The notes below the pieces were generated by a model that saw nothing but the letters and a program-made list of their open reading frames with translations, had not been told where the DNA came from and did not search any database. Both the position numbers and the translations under genes were made by a program. Of a stretch of 64,000 bases of DNA, positions 32,429-42,553 are shown one piece after another; position 1 is the first letter of the stretch; the number at the start of each line of letters is the position of its first letter. The stretch is from Actinernus sp. WN-2022 (lineage: Eukaryota > Cnidaria > Anthozoa > Actiniaria > Actinernidae): positions 34,990,802 to 35,054,801 of the forward strand of contig JAOWCC010000064.1 in NCBI GenBank assembly GCA_030867875.1, written 5' to 3'.

Positions 32429-34833
32429 AGTCGCAGAGAAATATCAAAGTGGGAAGCTTGGTGTGATCATCAATGTCTCTTTGCTATGTTGATGTCCAAG
32501 CAGTACATAAACGTACAGCGTTCATAGAGGCTGATTCTATCATAGTTTCCTACGTAATACCCTCTATCAGTCGCTTCGAGATCACTAAAGAAGTCACCTC
32601 GCGTCTCGGTTTTTCGCAGAACTGTCGAATTATTCACACAACACCTTCTTTTCCTTGAGTGCCAAAGATGTATCTCCAGTCCTCTCGTGTCTTAAACAAT
32701 TTGTTTTGAAAGTCCTTGAAAACTGTCCTCAAATGATTGTTTCGTAATCTTCTCACTGGGAGCTGCTCCAACTGACAGAACTTTAATGTGTAAGTGGCTT
32801 CGTTGGACTGAATTCGTTAATCACCAATCGTGCGTTTTTATTCGCGTTGTTTGTGTATGGAGGCGTACCCAACAACGGCCAAGCTGTCAACTACCTCACT
32901 GAGAAGCGATAATCATTGGTGGATCTGGGTAAAACGCGCCGGCTAATTTAAACTCCAATAACATTTCTAGCCACTGATGCTCCAGGCAGTCAGTACCACA
33001 GTCGGTCTTTTTCCTGACATAACGAGTTCAGTAGCGAATGAAATGGGCTATTAATGGTCAAAGACCTCAAGGCAACTACGCAACGCTCAAGGCAACTACG
33101 CAAATAATAAATTCATTTTTTCCTATCACAGTTAAACTTAGTTCTTGGCAGGTACGTTCTCTGTCCCTGTCGGCAAAAGTTCTCTTTGTTTGAATTTTGC
33201 CTCAGGAGGTGTAAACGAAGAATAAACTTGTTACTATGCAAAGTTGTGGATATTAATTCTGAGTTGTATGAGTGACGTGAGGTTTTAACGATCACGAATA
33301 CTGTAGTTGATCTTGAGGCGTTGAGCGCGAACTTTCCATGGTCTCCCAATCGTTCGTGCGATCACCTGGAAAGGAGAAAGCAATTAAAGTCGAGCAAAGT
33401 TTTCAAAATAAACCGTTGTTTAGGTACTTAAATATTGCTCTGCGATTATGAGCGAATATACAGACATGAAAAATGTAGAGTATCGTTTAGTGGGAACTTT
33501 TTTGAAGTCCGAATTAGACCACTTATCTTAATTTTCTAATTTGATACTTTCGATTCCAATAAGTCGTTAAGTTATCTATATTTTTATTCAGAAATAGAAT
33601 GTTATCAACTAAGAAAAATGAATGTTACTAATTGGGGATTTTTATTACCCCTATAACGTCTCTATGGTAGAGAGAATTTATGTTTTTAACCCGTTGACTG
33701 ATCATATATCATGAAACGAAGTTACAGTTACGATATATGAAGTACGTCTCACTCGCCTGGGCCGATTTTTCTACAAGAGAACCATTTTGTAAAAATTCGC
33801 ATGATTCGTGCGTGTACGAATAAAATTAAACTAAAAAAAAATGAAAAACTTCAGAATCAGAGCGGATGTTTTGAAATAAAAAGGACTTAGATCTGTATTC
33901 GCAGCACTTTATAGAAATGTTAATGAAGTTCTCGAATCTCAATGAGGAAGTCATTAATCTCAAATCCTTTCAATTCTGAATGCATTCTCGCCCACCAGGT
34001 TTCTCTGTTTGCGTTCTGATTTCATGAACTTAATTTCACCATTTAACTCCCCCGTCTGACAGTTTTTTTTGAAGAGGTGGTATTATTTGCAAATTTTGGT
34101 CAAATATGGTAGTGGTTTGAGAAAATGTATACTTCATTTAGTCAGTTTCAGGTATTTCACGTGTTTTGCACCTCTGCTTGAATTTACTCGGGGAGGATAT
34201 TTTTTTTTCTTCAAACTTCATGTGGTTCTTCGTTACAAGGCGATTCACAATCGAGCTTTGAGGGTTTAAAATGAAATTATTTGATCTCAGCCGCGACATG
34301 AATGCCAAATGATAGACTACTGAGAGGTTTCAATGGGCAATTACTCAAGCTGGTCGAACCGGATGCATTTGCTCATGTTTTTCTCTGCTGAATTACAATT
34401 CTTATTACCTCTAAATCGGTTCGCCTGAGAAGCTCAATAATATATAGACTAAATATGTTGTAGACTTTTATTCTCTAGCCTAAAGTATTTGTCTAAGTCA
34501 AACTAAATTCCCCAGCAAATGCCGAATACAAAAATACTCCCTTTGAATAATATTTAGTCAGCATAAAATTTGTTTTCTATCTTTAACTAACCTGGGCGCG
34601 AGTACAGCTGACTGGAAAATAAGTTTTTTTGGGTGGGAGGAGAGAACACATGAAGAGACTGAATCAAACTCGATTCAGATCTGCCGTGCACAATAAATAT
34701 TTCTTCATACTACCCCAGTTGTTAAAAAAGTGTATAAGTTATGGGTAAGTATTAACCAAACTAGCTCATTTTATCCACTGGATAGGGATTTTCCAATCGA
34801 TAGCAAGTTATGCACTTTTTGGCAATCTCTTTA
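32429..34833. other. Upstream region of the GPCR gene, no further feature
   Basis: Would contain the receptor's promoter and 5' untranslated region, but I see no convincing TATA element or upstream exon. A 21 bp phrase, CTCAAGGCAACTACGCAA, is repeated in tandem at about 33067-33105. The rest is AT-rich. Confidence 0.4.
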
Positions 34834-34953
34834 TGTAGGCGACACGAATTTTTACCAAAAATACAATAGAATACAACACAATACAATTCAATACAACGCA
34901 ACACAATACAATACAAAAGAATACAATTTGGTAGCAATTCGTGTCGTCCTACA
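34834..34953. repeat. Inverted repeat enclosing an ATACAA microsatellite
   Basis: TGTAGGCGACACGAATTTTT at the left and AATTCGTGTCGTCCTACA at the right pair as arms of about 25 bp. Between them lies about 65 bp of (ATACAA/CAATACAA)n. Probably a small MITE whose centre expanded. Confidence 0.65.
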
Positions 34954-35528
34954 TGATGGAATGGCCCACTTTTTTTAAACAACCGGAGCATATATAATTA
35001 ACACCGTTGTCATTTTTTTGAACTATGAATAAGTTCAAAGTCCTTGGACTTAGAAAAGAATTTCAAAGTACTGTAGGCAAAGACCTTGAACAAAGGGAGA
35101 TCTACTTCCCCGAACGGTAGAAAACGTCAAGCTACAATACCTGTCTTGATGCATACAGACTGTCTCTCCAATGTGGGACCTGTTTTTTTGCACTCTGCTT
35201 TGGCACTGCGTATGTCCGTGACACCAACTATAGCGCCAAACTATAATGTTTTCATCAAATTTCACGCCAGGTTGTAAACAGGTACTCCCACGAGAACAAG
35301 CGCATAATTGTTAACATTCCATCGTTTCTTTAACAATGGACGTTTGATTACTTAAGTCAAACAAAGCAACGACTATATATGTAAATACGCAAGTACAACC
35401 TACAAGCTTGAAACATTGAAACTCAAAATGCATGAAGTTTTAAAATAATTTTGTTGTTTATCCCAAAACCAACAAACAAGCATGAAATTATTAAGTAGTG
35501 TTTGAAGTCGTTTCAAGGCCTCCAATTC
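34954..35528. other. Intergenic, no feature recognised
   Basis: Overlapping opposite-strand frames near 35050-35277 show no known domain and look like chance. Confidence 0.35.
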
Positions 35529-35593
35529 GGACTGGACGGGGTTTCAAAGTTCTCGCAACTAATTTGCGCGGACTTTGAAATCCCGTCCAGTCC
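35529..35593. repeat. Hairpin palindrome
   Basis: GGACTGGACGGGGTTTCAAA and TTTGAAATCCCGTCCAGTCC pair as arms around a 20-base loop. Resembles the other tiny hairpin elements, but without a clear target duplication. Confidence 0.7.
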
Positions 35594-35603
35594 TCATTGT
35601 CGG

Positions 35604-35936
35604 TAGGGACCTTAAGCAACCAGGACGGCGACGGCAGTGACGACGGGACGTAGAAAGAACTTTCTCCCGAATTGTTTTTCACAACCAGATTTTCGAAAAA
35701 TATAATGACTATAAAGTTCCGATCACGCCGAACGAAAAATGATTTTATTTACTTTCAACGTTCGCGTTGTCTTTAAAACGTACAATTTGGGGTTTTCACG
35801 TTCTGTTTGTGCAGAGAACGGTGACAATGTAGGCGACTACGTGCATTTTCACATGCACTTATTGTATTTTGCAATTAAGACTATTGTTTTATGCCGTCGT
35901 CCTAGACGTTGCCGTCGTGGTTGCTGAAGGTCCCTA
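35604..35936. mobile_element. MITE with TAGGGACCTT ends
   Basis: The left end TAGGGACCTTAAGCAACCA and right end TGGTTGCTGAAGGTCCCTA are inverted, continuing into GACGGC/GCCGTC-rich arms. 333 bp, non-coding. A LINE tail begins directly after it. Confidence 0.8.
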
Positions 35937-35939
35937 GAG

Positions 35940-36730
35940 GATACCTTTGACCAACATATGTCCCTTGAAGTACATGTCACTAATGTCTGTAAAACATGCT
36001 ACTATCACCTACGTAATATAGCTAGAATAAGGGACTGCCTATCACAATTGGATACTGAAATCCTAGTCCATGCATTTATCACTTCAAAGTTAGACAGCTG
36101 TAACTCACTATTATATGGACTACCTAAATTTTTAATTGACCGTTTTCAGAATGTTCAGAATTCAGCAGCTCGTCTCGTTACGCGTACTAGAAAATATGAC
36201 CACATCACACCCATTATGAAGCAATTACACTGGCTTCCAGTGTGCCAACGCATTGTTTTTAAATTATTATTAATTACCTATAAGGCACTTAATGGCTTAG
36301 CCCCTACCTATATTAGTGACCTTATACAGCCATATGCTCCGTCTAGGAACTTAAGGTCTTCTTCTAAAAACTTACTTAAAGTACACGTAGCTAGACTAGC
36401 TAGTTACGGTCATAGGTCTTTTGTATTTGCCGCGCCTAAATTATGGAACTCTCTACCAGATTTTATCCGTTCTAGTGATTCAGTAGCCAGTTTTAAATCA
36501 AATGTTAAAACACATCTTTTTAAGAAATTTTATAATTAGATAGTTTATTTGTTATTAGATAGTATAATGTAAATTTGTAATATTTATGTACATATATTTC
36601 CATACCTATCATATCTTAAATTAGTATTTTTATACTTATTTTATTAGTTCGTTAAAAAATTGTAAAGCGCTATTGAGCTATAGGAAATAGCGCTATATAA
36701 ATAATTCATTATTATTATTATTATTATTAT
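35940..36730 (+). pseudogene. 5'-truncated LINE: end of reverse transcriptase protein and 3' tail
   Basis: The frame 35958-36539 (193 codons) has the post-catalytic pattern of CR1/L2-type LINE proteins: SKLDSCNSLLYGLP, QNSAARLVT, PIMKQLHWLPV, KALNGLAPTYISDLI, RNLRSSSKNLL and APKLWNSLPDFIR. The catalytic YxDD box and everything upstream are missing. The 3' tail has the stem pair AAGCGCTATTG...AATAGCGCTATATAA (36664-36700) and ends in (ATT)n. It belongs to the same clade as 17637-18283, but the proteins clearly differ. Confidence 0.88.
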
Positions 36731-37172
36731 ATCCCGAATGTATCAAACGGCATCCATATTTTCGCGTTCGCCGATTTCAACACAGTAATTTCAAGTGGCC
36801 GGGTAAGTGCCATTTTATCAAATTATCATGTCAAACTCCGCTTTTATATTCATAGCTGGAAATATTCGTCAGGGTCACAAACGTTTTAGTGATGTAACGA
36901 GAGGAAGGCAATGTTCTTTTATTAGTTTTTCAGCGCTGTCGTGTGCCCAATCTAAACCAGTTCAGCAGTGGACCTCTGACACGCTACTTAGCTCGAATAG
37001 CCCTCATGGTTAGTCTAAGTAGCGATTACTTTATCTAAGTCTTAAATTTCTATTAGCAGAAGATTATTTACTTTTCCTATATTTTGTTAGTTTCTGTCCC
37101 GGGGTTTCTGTATTCTTCTTTGTAAATGTATGAGTATAAATAAAAGCTTGATTGACACAATCGATACAATCC
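36731..37172. other. Intergenic between LINE tail and Academ-like element
   Basis: No feature recognised in this stretch. Confidence 0.4.
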
Positions 37173-37276
37173 TTATAGTCCGTGAGCCGAGGGCCGAGGG
37201 CCAGGTCGGTATCATCCGAGGTGAATAAGGCTCATGTAATTTTTCTGAAAGGTTAGGTCTCCTTAAGTGAGGAAAT

Positions 37277-37720
37277 GCCTGATAGCACTCCATCAGTGGC
37301 AGCTTTAAGAAGTTATGGGGATATTTAAAAATGGCCGCCATCTTGAACCGGAAGTGAAATGTTTCTTATACCAAAATGCTTGGAATATGTTGATATTCGC
37401 TGAGTATGTAATACATATTTGATTTGGTGAGCTAAAATGAGAAAAAGCCTGATAGCATTAAATAAGTGGCAGCTTTCGGAAATTATGGGGATATTTCAAA
37501 ATGGCAGCCATCTCGAACCGGAAGTGAAATGTTTCTTATACTAAAATGCTTCTAATATGTTAGTTTTAAGTTGACATTTACCAAGTGTGTAGCATATGAT
37601 ATTCTTAGTTAGATTAAATATTTGTTCATTGTGTTTGTTAATAAATACGCGAACATTTAATCTGACCTGCATCGCAAACCGGAAGTGGTTCCAGCTAAAC
37701 CGGAAGTAGTCCAATATATC
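37277..37720. repeat. Sub-terminal repeats with GGCCGCCAT and CCGGAAGTG boxes
   Basis: A block of about 115 bp is repeated (about 37277-37390 and 37448-37566), each with AAAATGGCNGCCATCTNGAA followed by CCGGAAGTGAAATG. AACCGGAAGT recurs near 37676 and 37695. The boxes resemble YY1- and ETS-type factor sites. They lie between the left TIR and the 3' end of the transposase gene. Whether they are promoter, transposase-binding or chance repeats is unknown. Confidence 0.6.
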
Positions 37721-38006
37721 CCACAAAACCTCTAGAGAGCGAATGTATAGCACGGAAGTATTTTCAGTACCAGTATTAGTCCAATCTCTTTTAATTTTCT
37801 ATGAAAATATGATTAAATGCTATTTCATATTTAAAACTGGGGTAGTCTATTAACCTCTGATTGCTCTTGTGACTTGGCTTAAAAGCTTGTAAATGAGAAC
37901 ATCTGTGAACGAATTTATATGATTAAAGTTTCTGCCTTGAAACATTCATCAAGATTCGTGCTTATAAAGTCTCTTGACATCCATGACGAAAGTTCACTAC
38001 CAAGCG

Positions 38007-40097
38007 CTAATAATCACTATCGCTATCATCATCATCATCTGTGTCATCAGAAAACTCCTTGTTCTCGGTACCACTATCTTCATCATCGCATGTGGAGGGA
38101 CGATTCTCGCACTCTTGAAGTTTGCACATTTCAGTGCACTTTAAACCGTTCGAAATACAAACACATGTGGGTTCCACGCACTTCCTAGCACAATTGCAAG
38201 CGAGCAGTTCCAGTATTGCTTCAGGTGCAGGTTTTCCATCCATCCAGTCGAGAGCAAGCTTCGGCACTCCTTCCTCGTATTCCATTTTCCACCCTCTACC
38301 GACTGGGCTTGGTACTTGCGGATCCTGCTCCAAGCAGCGTTTACAAATTCCGGCCTGGTAGTTTGCTCGTTGAACATGCTTTACCAGATAGTCTCTGCAT
38401 GGAGGAAGCTGGTGGCTTTCTATCTCACCTCTCTTTGAACAAAAGAGCTGGTACCTGAGATTGTTCACTTTCATGGTCTTTGTCTTGCTAGAATAGAGAA
38501 GGCACGTATACGTCTCCAACTTCTCAATTAGTTGTGGCGTGACATCCCACTGCTCTCCAAGCTCATCAACAGCTTCGCGGCAATCCCTGTTGTTCTTGAT
38601 GAGTTTCAGTGCTTGCGATTTCCCCTTTCCTGCAAATGCACTCACTGAGTCGCAACCAGTAAATGCATGCATTGCAATGAGTGCTTTGCAGACATTGCGT
38701 ACAATAGATTCAGCAACCTTACGGACATCGACTACTTTGGTGCGCGGCGTGATCCTGTCTTCACCAGCAGAGGGATAGTTATCTGCTCCACAAACGAGAA
38801 GATCTGTGTCGTCTGCGCATATCAGCACCGAGCTGTAACCTTCCTTGGCGGCATGGGATGCATCTAGTATCAGACGACCATCTGCTTCTTCCTGGTGACA
38901 CATCAGGGATGGGACTTCCTCAAAGGTCTGTGGCGCAATCTTGTAATATGTTTCGCCGATATTGGTATAGAGCAACTTGCCTTCAAGCTTTCTTATGCTG
39001 GTATCATTCTTCCACTCGTTGACAAGAAACTGGATGAGGCTTGTCTTGTTGTCCACTTTGGTAAACAAGTTCCTCCACTGACGCACGATCTGCGAACTTG
39101 TGATGCTGCGCAGCTGATGTCCCGATTCTTCACCTCTCAATAGGCGTTCGCTGTTCTTGATTGAAAGCTCGTTGTACGTGTCAAAAACAATATCTATCCT
39201 CTTGCTCTGCGCTCCCTCTCTCAAGGCCATAGCTAGGATATTTGCAGCAACGTCCCCAAATATCAGTTGATCTTCTTTGATCTTCTGGACAAGTGCCATT
39301 CCAACGATGACAGCAGCAGTATTCTCCGGGACTCGATCAGTGGCCTGGACATCCTTCTCAAGTAATGAGGCTAGAGCAGCCTTATTGGTCTTTCGAAGAA
39401 GGCCATCTTGTGAGGACAGCGCCCACGGCAATGGCACCAGAGGATGGGCCAAGATCGTATCCATCTGCAAGTTTCTTGCCTGAGCCATCACTATGATACG
39501 AGCAAACAACGACCTATCTGCCTTTAGAATTAGAGATCGTCCGCTTGTCGTCACTTGCTTCTTCTTGCCCATGTCGGTGAACGTCTTTAGCTTGTTGGTC
39601 TTGATAGGGTCGTGGAACTTCTTAACGTGAGGAGTCTTCTCCAGTCTCTCCTCCTTGAAGGTTACATAGCACTTCTCTCCGATCAAGAACGCATTCCTTA
39701 GATCAGTGGCAATCTCTTGAGGTGCTTCCTTTGCCGTAGAAATGCTTAAGATAGAATGTTCATCTGCAAAGGGGTTTATCCATCCTTCAAGAAGTTCGAC
39801 CACCATTGAAACAGCTTGCTCATCTTTCGTTATTCTGGATCTTTTGAGCTCCGTATGTTGAGACTGTGTGTTTCTGTGCTGCACCATCTGTCTAAGCTTT
39901 CTCAAGAAAGCACTTCGGTACTCTGCAGTTAAGTAATAACGCTGGATGGTTGCTGCTTTCAGACTGAATCCAGTGGTACCACCGGAGGTCTGCGTATCTT
40001 TGTTGACTGTCACCTCTGTCGTCTGATCAACAGGGATGCGTCCGTATGTATTGCTGCTGCTTAGCTGGACAGAAAAGCGGCCGGACTGGAAGGCCAA
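38007..40097 (-). pseudogene. Academ-like protein, C-terminal part: end of transposase, XPG/PIN-type nuclease, Cys-rich motif
   Basis: A 696-codon open frame without its own ATG. Residues 1-60 continue the transposase (GRIPVDQTTE, VNKDTQTSGGTTGFSL), probably with the last catalytic acidic residue. Residues 300-500 look like an XPG/FEN1-family PIN nuclease: FDTYNELSIKNSER (305-318), HQEEADGRL (401-409), ADDTDLLVCG (428-437) and TGCDSVSAFAGKGK (480-493), acidic residues of the kind that bind catalytic metal ions. Residues 633-663 form a Cys-rich zinc-type motif (CNCARKC...CVC...CTEMC). The tail is almost all Asp/Ser/Glu. The frame itself is unbroken, so this half could still be translated, but it is out of frame with the upstream half. 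The nuclease role in transposition is inferred. Confidence 0.8.
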
Positions 40098-41062
40098 GGT
40101 GTGAGGTAGCGCGCATACATGTAGTTCACCTTGTCATAAGCGAAACACCAGGGTATCAGCTTTCTAATGGACTGTAAGTGTAAGTCCCAGTTGCCTTCAC
40201 GTGATGTGCGCAGAAGACCAAGAATGACGCTCTCTACAAAGTCGACGTAAGACATCCAGAACGACGAGAGTTCGCCATTACTATGACAAAGGTGGTCTAG
40301 GAACTCCCTCCACAGGACCATGGTTGTTTCTAAAGCTGGACTGTGTATCACATTTTCTAGGGTCTCCTGGTTAAGATCTGTCGAATGTATCTGCTCTAGA
40401 AGTGATGCTACTGTGGCGCGTTGCCCTTGTTCTGCCTCTTCCTCTAGCCAATTCGTGAATTCCTTCCAGGCCAGTCTCATTAGTGCTTCATAGCTGTACT
40501 TGTGGGCTCTGATGGCACTATTATAGTGCTTACCCTCGATGACTCCAGTTATTGATCCCTCAGCAACTATGTGCGATTCGATCAATATATCTTTCAATCC
40601 ACCGTCCCCAAATCGCTTGCCAAGGATTCCAAGCCCGTTACAGATTGTGTGAAACACACCCATACGTAAAAGAATGTTCGCAAAGCGCTCCTCTTTCCAG
40701 GCAATTTCAGCTGCTTTTGCGTATAGCGCTTCATCCATGATGACTACGACTATTGTCTTTAGACAGAGTTTCTTTCGAATTTCATCAGACTGCAGTAGAA
40801 TCTCGAAGACTGTAGACAATTCTGTTGCCGGAGCATTGATAGTAGTAAGGTACTCAACAACATCTTCTGTGACCGATTCATGATCCGTCGCTCGGATGTT
40901 GAATCCGGTCCAACCTGGAATTTCTTGGTTTTCAGTGTCGTTCTTCCTCATCAAAATCCACAACAAGTTCTTCATATGTGCACTTCTTGAAGCTTGTTCT
41001 GCAGCTGGTATATAGTCGTCGTTGGTCTTGAGGATGCGGACCCACACGAGAGCCAGAAACAT
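40061..41062 (-). pseudogene. Academ-like transposase, central part
   Basis: A 333-codon frame. Landmarks include EIPGWTGFN (47-55), VVVIMDEALYAKA (105-117, with a likely catalytic Asp at 110), and FHTICNGLGILGKRFGDGGL (137-156), a block I recall from a large group of transposase-like proteins in corals and fish. CFAYDKVNYMYARYLTPW follows near the end. Its last 12 residues are out of frame with the downstream part (38007-40097), which overlaps by 37 bases, so a frameshift or small deletion lies near 40090. The N-terminal end is also in a different frame from 40932-41399, and the switch is near 41050. The protein is therefore broken at least twice. Confidence 0.75.
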
Positions 41063-41399
41063 ACACGGCTGGTTCTAACTGCTGGTCTGCGCTCAACGCC
41101 CTTTGTTTAGACCTCTGAATTGGTGCCAAGTGCCTCGGCGGGGGATTCGGGCCAAAGAATGTCGGCTGAACCGCTATTCCGTTCACACGATGCGAGGTAC
41201 CTTTTCCAGAGAGGGTTTCTTCGAGTTTATCTATATTATCCCATGCCAGGTTTGTGAAAGCATGTGGCTTAATGGATGATGGAAGAATTACCCTCTCATT
41301 CAGGCCGGACGCAAGCTTTTGTAAGCAGAGTGCTGTATCATGCTCTTCTAATTGGGTGTAGGAGATTGCATGTCCAAGCTTGTTGAGCATTCGGACCAA
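40932..41399 (-). pseudogene. Academ-like transposase, N-terminal part 2
   Basis: A 155-codon open stretch, in the same frame as 41448-41852 upstream and separated from it only by a TAG near 41450. It carries MLNKLGHAISYTQLEEHDTA and SHRVNGIAVQPTF, phrases typical of the region before the catalytic core in these proteins. Residues after about 115 run in the wrong frame; the true continuation is the frame 40061-41062. Confidence 0.65.
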
Positions 41400-41447
41400 C
41401 TCAGTGTTTCCAGTGAGCGTTTTAACAGCATATGGCAGAAGAACCTG

Positions 41448-41852
41448 CTAAGGGGGCTTGTAATGACCGCAGGTTACTGCGTAAATCAAATCTTGGCCAA
41501 ACGAGTTGACTAAAGTGGATACTCTGTCCGACGGTTCTGCACTTGGATCACCTGACAAAAGTCCAACAAGAAAGCGACGAAGTGACGGTGGTAAATCAAT
41601 TTCGGCAGACAGATCACAAGGATGAAGAGGCCAAACGGTGGAATTCATTTCCGCTTTAATGGCGTTCCTTAGCAGCGACGAGGCCTGGTCTAATATCGTG
41701 TTTGAGTCTGATACGTTTCCCTTCCAGGTCAGCAACTCACCTGTTAATACTTTGTTAAGCCTGAAGGCTGAAATGACGTTAGAAAACCGCCCACGTCCAA
41801 CAATGAAAATAGATATTCTTCCGCGCTTCACTGCTTTCTTGACGAGTGTCAC
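41448..41852 (-). pseudogene. Academ-like transposase, N-terminal part 1
   Basis: A 134-codon frame ending in LPPSLRRFLVGLLSG and VNSFGQDLIYAVTCGHYKPP, the conserved N-terminal segment of this protein group. A TAG stops it, but the same frame reopens immediately into 40932-41399, so a single nonsense change is enough to explain the break. No ATG is present at its start; the first codons may come from a further exon or be lost. A perfect CACGTGAC...GTCACGTG inverted pair lies at the start (about 41850-41868). Confidence 0.65.
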
Positions 41853-42013
41853 GTGACAAAGTCACGTGAATATCATTAAATAATTCAAAATTTATTTTGT
41901 ATTTTTTCTCCCATCCTTTGTATAACCCTTAGACGCCACAGTAATTCCTAAATCAGACACACACACAAATATATCATAGTTCCATTTTTCTGTTTATTCC
42001 GCAAAGTATGCCT

Positions 42014-42048
42014 TATGAATTGTTTTTTTTTTTTGGGGGGGGGGGGAG
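42014..42048. repeat. Poly-T/poly-G run
   Basis: A long T run passes directly into a run of about 14 G. Lengths are likely to be unreliable in assembly. Confidence 0.8.
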
Positions 42049-42228
42049 GTGCACAAAACACCCTGCCCTGTCCTATAGCTGCCACCAATACACTGCTATT
42101 AGGCATTTCTGAACTTCCCAATGACTGCTCTTTCCAAAAAAACAATATGAGCCTTATTCACCTCGGATGATACCGATAGGCCAGATTTTGGGGTTTGGCT
42201 CACGGACTATTATCGAAGGAGACCGACT

Positions 42229-42460
42229 GTTATATATTGGTAAATCAGAGAGGACACCTGGAGATTCTTATGTTTGTTTCAATAGTTATATTGCTGATAA
42301 TAAGACTCTGAGACTGACTCACTTAGAGCTCGGTTTAATCTCTCTCTTAGCTCGCTATACAATAGAAAGAATACAATAACCGTGTACTCTCATATATTAA
42401 TTATAATATCACGCAACACACGTTGACTTCCGGTCTAGATTACATACATATTGCAACATC
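42229..42460 (-). repeat. Probable 3' LTR of a second gypsy-type element
   Basis: On the minus strand it would begin TGTTGCAATATG, right after the polypurine tract AAAAGGGGAAGGA (42461-42473), and end CCAATATATAACA. These TG...CA ends are plausible for an LTR of about 232 bp. No partner LTR is present in the window, so the outer boundary is inferred only from the motif. Confidence 0.6.
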
Positions 42461-42553
42461 CTTCCCCTTTTGGATACTGCTAGCAAACAGTAACAAAATA
42501 TAAAAATACAATGTTCCGGGAGGAGTCCATTGTTAACTAGTAGGTTGTACAAA

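Larger units (their letters stand above)
37176..42209 (-). mobile_element. Academ-like DNA transposon with XPG/PIN-type nuclease, full length
   Basis: 5034 bp bounded by imperfect terminal inverted repeats of about 60-70 bp. Both ends read TAGTCCGTGAGCC and share a second inverted block, GGTATCATCCGAGGTGAATA. TTA occurs at 37173-37175 and 42210-42212, a 3-bp target duplication. The coding strand is minus and encodes one long transposase-nuclease protein, now in pieces (features at 41448, 40932, 40061 and 38007). The 3-bp duplication and the union of a DDE-like transposase with an XPG-like nuclease fit what I recall of the Academ superfamily. That family name is my inference. Confidence 0.85.
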
